Of a DNA stretch of 64,000 nt, positions 57,427 through 64,000 are shown in pieces. Source of the stretch: Rebecca billardiae RCC1528 (taxonomy: Eukaryota; Haptophyta); NCBI GenBank assembly GCA_965240325.2, contig OZ251222.1, positions 3,410,001 to 3,474,000 on the forward strand, in the 5' to 3' direction. Position 1 is the first letter of the stretch; every line of letters starts with the position of its first letter. The notes under the pieces were generated by a model, which was not told the DNA's origin, ran no database searches, and saw only the letters and a list, made by a program, of their open reading frames with translations. Made by a program: the position numbers and the translations under genes.

Positions 57427-58944
57427 TCACCAGACGACGCGATGATGGTTCGTTGCCGTAGTCAGTGTCCGATGGTGATGATCGCGCTGCACTGCGAGCC
57501 CTACCGGGTTGCACCGATTGAAGCGCTTGAGCGCGCTCTGGTAGATAACGGAGAGCTCTGTGTCGAATCGGTGCCACTGCAATAGCTCTGTGCGTCTACT
57601 ACGCCACGCATGCCCCTGATTGAGCAACTGCCGCGCAGCCTCCCAGGCTTGATCGAGCTGCCACGCGACAGCGCTTGGGGCAGAGGCGTGCGCGCCGCCA
57701 GCCCACCACGCCCTCGTCGCATCCCGCGAGAGCTCGTGAAAGTCTGAATGGAGCGGGTGGGCTGCCGCATCGGCTGCCGAGCGTGAGCTGGTCACCACCG
57801 ACACGTTCGCATGGGCCGGCCCACCGGGCCACGCTATGTCCGTGAAGAGCGGCGGCGTGGCGACGCGCGTGCTCCATCGCAGCGCCTGCGCCGCTGCGAA
57901 TGAGCCGCGCTCCACCTCGCACGACGCGTGATGCAGGAAGCGTGCCTCCCGCGAGTTGAGCGGTGGTCCGAACACATCGAGGTGCAGCATGCACATGTCC
58001 GACACGAAGATGGGCTGCAGCTCGGCCTTCGCGCCGGAAGCAGCTCCGTGGCAGTGCCACCACTTCTGCACCGGATGCCAGCACGTGCGCTCCACGTGGA
58101 CGCAGATGCCCGCGCCGTTCTCTGGACACAGGCGCACGGGCCACAGCCGCAAGAGAGTGGCGGCCCCGGTCGGCGAGAGGACGTACGCGCCGGCGGAGTA
58201 GATACCCAGCCCGCATGGAGCACCACGCTTGCCGCGAAAGGTATGGTGATGCGTGCTCACGCTCGGGGGACGGCCCGTGCTCAGCCAGCGCGAGACCAGG
58301 CGGAGCCAAGTGTCACGCGGGCCGTGCGCCATCAGGAGCAGCGCTGACCACCACCCCGGCACCTGCCCAACGAAGTGACGCAGCGAGCGCGGCCGAGCGA
58401 GTCGTGCGACAGCAAGATCTTGCCTCGCCTGCTCGAGGGCGGGCGAAAAGTCCACATCGTCCTCGAGGACGAGGAAGGCCTGGCGGTCCGGTCCCATGGT
58501 CGTGGCCGCGACGAACACGGCCTTGATGTGCGAGAGCTGGATGGCAACCTCGAGCGGCGAGGTCCAAAGCTGATCGCCGAGCGTCCAGCTCGAGCCATTG
58601 TGCAACAGCCCACCGCGAAGCACACGCGCGGCATCTTCCACGCGCACGGCCGGCACCCGCACCGCACACGTGCCCAGCGCGAGCGCGCCCTGCAGCATCT
58701 CTCGCATGCGCGCTGCCCTTGTTCGAGCAGCATCGAGGTTGATCCAGAACGTGGGCAAGTCGATGAGCGCGTGGCTAGCGCTGCTACCGCAGACACGCTC
58801 AAAGAGCGTCGCGGAGTCGAGCGCATGGATCGAGCCAGTCAAGGCTGCACACAGCGACAAGCAGGTCGCCGCCAAACCAACCGCCGCCATCACCGATTCG
58901 GCTCTCGGCTCAGGGTTCGCGAGAATTCGCTGCGAATGACCCAT
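57427..58944 (-). CDS. GT25-like glycosyltransferase, secretory
   Basis: A 505-residue intronless protein with a hydrophobic N-terminal segment at about 19-42 (M-A-A-V-G-L-A-A-T-C-L-S-L-C-A-A-L), probably a signal peptide or anchor. The glycosyltransferase family 25 pattern is visible: F-W-I-N-L-D-A-A-R-T-R-A-A-R-M near residue 66, V-P-A-V, then A-I-Q-L-S-H-I-K-A, A-F-L-V-L-E-D-D-V-D (the metal-binding acidic motif), and Y-S-A-G-A-Y-V-L-S-P-T-G. GT25 includes procollagen galactosyltransferases and bacterial LPS galactosyltransferases; the acceptor here is unknown. In-frame ATGs lie at 58944 and 58890. A GACCCCGAATTTCGGGGTC dyad lies just upstream at about 58959-58977. It is near the DDGSC-repeat membrane protein. 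Confidence 0.78.
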   Translation of the reverse strand: MGHSQRILANPEPRAESVMAAVGLAATCLSLCAALTGSIHALDSATLFERVCGSSASHALIDLPTFWINLDAARTRAARMREMLQGALALGTCAVRVPAVRVEDAARVLRGGLLHNGSSWTLGDQLWTSPLEVAIQLSHIKAVFVAATTMGPDRQAFLVLEDDVDFSPALEQARQDLAVARLARPRSLRHFVGQVPGWWSALLLMAHGPRDTWLRLVSRWLSTGRPPSVSTHHHTFRGKRGAPCGLGIYSAGAYVLSPTGAATLLRLWPVRLCPENGAGICVHVERTCWHPVQKWWHCHGAASGAKAELQPIFVSDMCMLHLDVFGPPLNSREARFLHHASCEVERGSFAAAQALRWSTRVATPPLFTDIAWPGGPAHANVSVVTSSRSAADAAAHPLHSDFHELSRDATRAWWAGGAHASAPSAVAWQLDQAWEAARQLLNQGHAWRSRRTELLQWHRFDTELSVIYQSALKRFNRCNPVGLAVQRDHHHRTLTTATNHHRVVW

Positions 58945-60836
58945 TCATCGGATTCGGACCCCGAATTTCGGGGTCCGAATTTCGGGGTCGGCCACACCGG
59001 TGACCGGACCCGGAAGTGGCCTTGGCACGGCAATGGCGTCGGCGGATTCGCTTGCCGTCGACGTCATGCCGTGCCCGACTGATGTGCTCGCAGCGGCTGT
59101 GCCGGGCCAGCAGCTGGGGGTGGTTCGGTCAGAGCCCGGTACACCGATTGTCGGTGCAGTTCCGTGGTGCGGGGAACCGTGTCCGTGGTGACGCGCGTTG
59201 ACCGGCGCGGCGAACGGCAGCCGTGGGCGCCGTGTTCTCGGACGGGGACACGTAGTGTCCTCGGCGAAGCCTGCCTCGACTTGACTCCTGACATCTACGG
59301 CGTGGTTGGCACGGCAAGCAGTAGGCACTGCCCGTGCTCGGCAGCGCCGCGGAGCCGGGCTCGCACGGGGTGCTGAGCACAACGCCCGCGACTTCGCGGG
59401 GCCCTGCGTCATTCTGGGACCCGACTCGAGCCATTCGTCGAGATCGAGTCTGATCCTGATGTAGTTAGAGTGATATCCGTGGCTGTGCAGGACTGTGACA
59501 TTCACTGCGTGCGGACTGGTGCTGGCGCAGTGACCGACTGACCGTCGCTGTTATAGCCCGGGCACGCCACTGTGGCGTGCCATGCTGGGAGTTGTCAGTT
59601 GAATGACCGTCAGATTGTCCGGTCTGTCTCCGGAGGCACACGCCCGACCCCGGACAGCCAGAATTCCCCCCCGAAGATGCGGAGGCCAGAATCCCCCCCC
59701 CCCCTCCCCCCCCGAAAATTCCCCCCCGAATCATTCGGGGGGGATTCGGAATCGGACACGAACCCTGCTGCTCATGCTGATGCTGCACAGCGTCAGCTGA
59801 CCTGAGCTGTGTTACGAGTGTGTGGCACAGTGTGGGTCGTAGTACAATACCACTGGCAACTCACAAGCGCGATGTCTCAGCGAGGAGAAGGGCAGAAGGC
59901 GGGTTCATTCATATTGTTTTAAAGTTCTCGTGGTACTCGGTCAGAAAGTTGACTAATAAATAACGGTACTGTAGACTGTACTGATAAGCTAGTCTGATTT
60001 GACAGTGAATGTGATGATTGATCTTACTGCTACTGCTAGGCGGAGACTGGACGTAACTGTCGACTCTGGTCAACCTACTCTGGACAGACTCAGACAAACG
60101 ACAACGTCAAACCCGCCAAGCTAGTCACTGACAATAATATTATTCTGTACAGTTTACTAAGAATAAGAGACGCACACAGCTCAGGCAGGCGAGATTGACG
60201 CCCGCCAACTGTCACCGCCCATGAAGCCGTCGCCGATGGTAGCGCCGCCGGTATAAATAATAGAGCAGTATAGTACGAGCCGACGAATCAGGACCGAGAC
60301 TCGACCCGCGTCGTCTGCCTACCTGTGTGGCGTCAAATCCTAGAATGAGTTCAGACTCTAGAGTCTGATGACTCGCGACAATCGCCAATCGGGCGTCTGT
60401 CAATCCGTGATCAGCGGTGATATAATAAATTTATTATATTATCAAATATTACTTAGCTAGCTATTATTATAATAGTTATACTATTATAATAAATAGTTTA
60501 TAATTTTCGGATGAGCCTATCCGAAATAAATCCGAATTACTCTACTACAAGCGATGCAGTCTGATGCGATGTGATGATGAGGTATATGCGGAAGCGCCTT
60601 AGGAGCGGCGTCGAGTAGGATTCCGCGGCATCGCTGTGCGCACGCCACTGCGACGGCAGTGCAGCGGCGCGGCCTTGGCCTCAGATGAAGTTGGACATGA
60701 TCGTTACTCAGAAGTGTCGCGCGAGCCCGCATGGCTACGCGCACGACACTGCAGGCCATAGATAGAGCGAGAGCGACGTGTCACGTGATACCACACGTCG
60801 CCTCGCGTGGTGCGTGCGGCTGGATCAGCCGCGCGA
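58945..60836. other. intergenic region with C-tract hairpin and AT-rich core
   Basis: About 1.9 kb between two minus-strand genes with no gene supported. Notable features are the repeated CCGAATTTCGGGGT near 58960-58987, long C runs at 59670-59727 with a hairpin (12-bp arms 59720-59731 and 59733-59744), and an AT-rich stretch at 60415-60520. Confidence 0.5.
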
Positions 60837-63800
60837 TCATACGCGCTCCGGCGCCGCCCGATCTTGGTAGGGCGCGCGGTACGTCGGTGTGCGCTGGTTG
60901 GCGAGGAACTCGGCAACCGTTTGGTCGGCCTGGCCGCCGGCAGGAGGTGCCGCTGGCGGTGGCGGCGCCAGCCGCCGCGACGAGCCCGCCGCCGGCGCTC
61001 CGCCGGGCTGCGGGACGCCAGACATGCGCCGCATGGAGCCGGCGATGGACGTGCCCATCGCGCCAAAGACAGATGGGCGCTGCTGCGCCTCGATGTTGGC
61101 CATGGAGCGCGTGCGCGCCGCCTCCTGCCGCGCGCGGTTGCCGCGCTGGATCGCCTGGATGCGCGCCGCGGCCTCCTGCTCCTTCTTCTCCTGCTCCGCG
61201 CGCGCCAGGGCGGGGGGATGCGCGCGTGAGCAATCTGCCGGGCGGCACGCGCTGCGCGTGCCGAGTCGAGCGGCGCCGCCGCGCCGCGGCGCCGCGGCAC
61301 GCACCCGCTGGCTGAGCATCCGTTTGCGCAGCAGCAGCACGAAGAGAGCGAGCAGGATCAGGCAGCAGAACAGAGCCAGCACGATCACGATCGACAGCTG
61401 CGCGGGCGCGAGGCGAGGCGAGGCGAGCGGGGCGCGCACGGGGCACGTGCGAGTGAGCGACGTGCGCGCGCGACCGCGCGGCGCGCGAGTGGCGCGGCGC
61501 GGCTGCGCGCGCGGCGCGCACCTGCGCGGCGAACGGCAGCGTCACGTTCTGACCGAGCAGGCTGTTCGAGCCGGGTGGTGGCGAGGACGGTGGGGATGGC
61601 GGCGGCGAGGGCGGCGGCGGCTGGGAGGGGCTCGGTGGAGGTGGCTCCGGCGATGGCGGTGGCGGGCTGCTCGGCGGGCTCGGCGGGCTCGGCGGCGGCG
61701 ATGGAGGCATCGGGGGCGGTGGTGGCGACGGCGGAGGCGACGGGGGTGACGGCGGCGGTGGTGGCGACGAGGGCGGAGGCGATGGCGGCGGCGACGGCGG
61801 AGGCGTGGGCGGCGGTGGCGATGGCGGTGGCGACGGCGGAGTTGGCGGCACCGGCGGGCTTGGCGGCGGCCGGCTGGGCGGGCTGGGCGGAGCTGGCGGC
61901 GGCGAGTAGAAGTCGCACGAGCCGTCATCGTAGGTGGCATCGGGGTCGTAGTTGCGCGCGAGCGGCGCGCGGCAGCCGCCGATGGCGCAGTTGCCGTCGT
62001 CCACGGTGGCCGTCGCGTCGAAGTTCTCCGCGGCCGTGTTGGTGCAGCCCGGGAAGTCGAACTCGCAGCCGGTGAGCACCGACGCGGTCGGGTCGTAGTT
62101 GGACGCGGCCGGGTTGGTGCAGCCGACGTACTGGCACAGGCCGCTGTCCACGGTCGCGTCCGGGCGGAAGTTGACCGCCTCCGTGTCGGTGCAGCCCACG
62201 ACGGCAAATTCGCACGTGCTGCTGCCCGTGTTCGCCGTCGAGTCGTAGTTGGTCGCGGAAGGCGAGAGGCAGCCGCGGAAGATGCACGACGACGCGTCGA
62301 GCAGCGTGACCGACGAATCGTAGTTGTCCGCGGTGATGATGCTGCAGCCGATCACCTCGGGGATGCACGAGCTGTCGTCGTCCGTCGCGAGCGAGTTGTA
62401 GTTGGTGGAGAGCGCGTCCGTGCAGCCAAGCACGATGCACGAGCCGTCGTCCGTGTTCGCGCTCGAGTCGAAGTTCTCGGCGGTGGGGTCGGTGCAGCCG
62501 GAGACCGTGCACACGCCACAGACGCCGCTCGACACGGTCGCCGTCGGGTTGTACAGCGAGCACGTCGAGACGAGGCAGCCCCGGTAGATGCAGCCCTGGT
62601 CGACGTTGGCGCCCGAGTCGTAGTTGTCCGCAGACGGGTCGGTGCATCCGAGCACCGGCAGCACGCAGAAGCCATCGGAGGCCGTGGCGGTCGAGTCGTA
62701 GTTGAAGGCGATCGGGTTGAGGCAGCCGAAGTAGACGCACTCGCTCGAGATCGTGGCGGCCGAGTTGTAGTTGGCCGCCTCGGGGTCGAGGCACCCTGTG
62801 ATCGCGAGGTTGATGCAGTTGCCTGAGCTGATGGTCGCGAGCGAGTTGTAGTTGCCCGCAAGCGGGTTGAGGCAGCCGGTGATCTCGCAGCTGCCGTCGT
62901 CCGTCGTCGCGAGAGAGTCGTAGTTGTCCGCGCCCGGGTCGGTGCAGCCCGCGATCAGGTAGGTGCACGACCCCGCGTTGTTCACGTTCGCGGTCGAGTC
63001 GTAGTTCTGCGCCAGCGAGTCGCGGCAGCCGGCAAACTGGCACGAGCCATCGTTGGTGTCGGCCGTCGAGACAAAGCTGATCGAGTTCGAGTCGGTGCAG
63101 CCGAACTTCGGGTACTGGCACGAGCCGTCGTTGTCCGTCGCGGTCGAGTCGAAGTTGAGCGCCACGCTGAGCGTGCAGCCGAGGTAGGCGCAGTTGCCGT
63201 CGTCCGCAGTGGCGAGCGACTCGTAGTTGGCCGCGCGCGAGTCCGTGCAGCCGAGGATCTCGCCCGCGCACGAGCCGTCATCCTCCGTCGCCGAAGAGTC
63301 GAAGTTCTGCGAGCCCGGAATCGTGCAGCCCGGGAAGACGCACGAGCCCGACTCGAGCACCGTCGCCGCCGAGTCGTAGTTGCTCGCGGCCGGGTTGGTG
63401 CAGCCGCGCACGAGGTACTGGCACGAGCCATCGTCGAGGTTGGCCGTGGAGTCGAAGTTGTCCGCGGTCGGGTCGACGCAGCTGGCATACAGGCACAACT
63501 CGGGCACGCCGATGTTCGCGGTCGAGTCGAAGTTGTCGGCGAGCGAGTCCGCGCAGCCCGAAACCGCGTCGACGCAGCTGCCGTCGTTCTGGTTGGCCAG
63601 CGAGTTGAAGTTGGCGGCCGTCGGGTCGACGCAGCCGAGGACGCTCGCGCGGCAGCAGGTCGTCGGCGGCGAGGCGCCTCCACACCCGGAGGGCGCGCGC
63701 GTGGCGAGGTTGTTGTAGTTGCGCGCCGTCGAGTCGGTGCAGCCGATGATGTCGTACGTGCACGTCTCGGAGCCCTGCGCGGTGGCGTTCGAGTTGAAGT

Positions 63801-64000
63801 TGGACGCGACGGGGTCCAAGCAGCCGAAGATGTCGTACACGCACGAGCCGTCGTTTCTGTTGGCGCGGTTGTCGTAGTTGGTCGCGTTGAGGTAGGTGCA
63901 GCCGCTGATCACGCACGACTGGTCGTCGATCGTCGCCGATTGGTCGAAGTTGTCCGCGCTCGGGTCGATGCAGCCCGAGATGGGGCAGACCGTCGTCAGG
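60837..64000 (-). CDS. DDGSC-repeat, Pro-rich-stalk membrane protein with IQ motif (5' end beyond window)
   Basis: Exons: >64000-61522, 61397-61305 and 61193-60837, with phase-0 introns of 124 and 111 bp. At least 27 tandem ~24-28-residue units follow the pattern G-C-T-D-P-x-A-x-N-Y-D-S-x-A-x-x-D-D-G-S-C; each has two Cys, presumably disulfide-paired, and acidic residues that could bind calcium. After the last unit comes a ~100-residue S-P-P-P-P stalk, then L-L-G-Q-N-V-T-L-P-F. The TM segment (S-I-V-I-V-L-A-L-F-C-C-L-I-L-L-A-L-F-V-L) is encoded by the small middle exon. The tail has an IQ-type calmodulin-binding helix (A-A-R-I-Q-A-I-Q-R-G-N-R-A-R). This module is known from secreted bacterial and algal proteins; here it looks like an adhesin or wall-linked receptor. 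The N-terminus is not in the window. Confidence 0.85.

Overview
This is nuclear DNA of a eukaryote, most likely a GC-rich unicellular alga with a secondary red-type plastid. A haptophyte is my first guess and a pelagophyte the alternative; this is inference from gene content and style, not a database match. The signs are 73-310 bp GT-AG introns with an unusual GTGCG donor, very GC-rich coding sequence set in AT-rich, microsatellite-laden spacers, both strands used with no operons, and a transketolase whose start carries an A-F-Q-A-P plastid-targeting motif of the ASAFAP type. All gene models were built by eye from reading frames and splice signals.

Layout. 0-2.3 kb: a recent 420-bp tandem duplication over exon-like remnants, then spacer. 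2.3-7.3 kb: an aldo-keto reductase (-) and a GF.D-repeat protein (+) whose shared promoter is split by a 1.5-kb foldback element. 7.9-19.4 kb: a Cys-rich type I membrane protein, a 514-bp TA-flanked MITE, a prolyl-4-hydroxylase-like dioxygenase, two glycosyltransferases and a large SPPPP-rich membrane protein with WW-like domains. 19.7-24.8 kb: UTP4/Cirhin (-) and a RING-UIM E3 ligase (+) sharing a 115-bp promoter. 24.8-28.6 kb: gene-poor, with a 0.4-kb (CA)n-(TA)n tract.

28.6-41.2 kb: a PH-domain/GT28 glycosyltransferase fusion, a TFIIB homologue with a large acidic/RG insertion and a Gln/Pro-rich tail, a two-domain NFU iron-sulfur scaffold, an F-box/LRR/Cys-rich protein and an unrecognised protein. 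41.3-47.6 kb: a second copy of the MITE and a DNA2 nuclease-helicase. 47.6-51.3 kb: spacer with an inverted repeat. 51.3-53.5 kb: plastid-type transketolase. 54.7-57 kb: a frame-broken unknown ORF pair and direct repeats. 57.4-64 kb: a GT25-like glycosyltransferase and the 3' part of a gene for a membrane protein with at least 27 tandem GCTDP..NYDS...DDGSC repeats, a Pro-rich stalk, a TM segment and an IQ motif; its 5' end lies beyond the window.

Functionally the window mixes housekeeping genes (UTP4 for rRNA processing, TFIIB for transcription, DNA2 for replication, NFU for Fe-S assembly, transketolase for carbon metabolism) with two groups that look devoted to surface glycoproteins. In each group a proline-rich single-pass membrane protein lies near glycosyltransferases, and in one case also near a prolyl hydroxylase-like enzyme.
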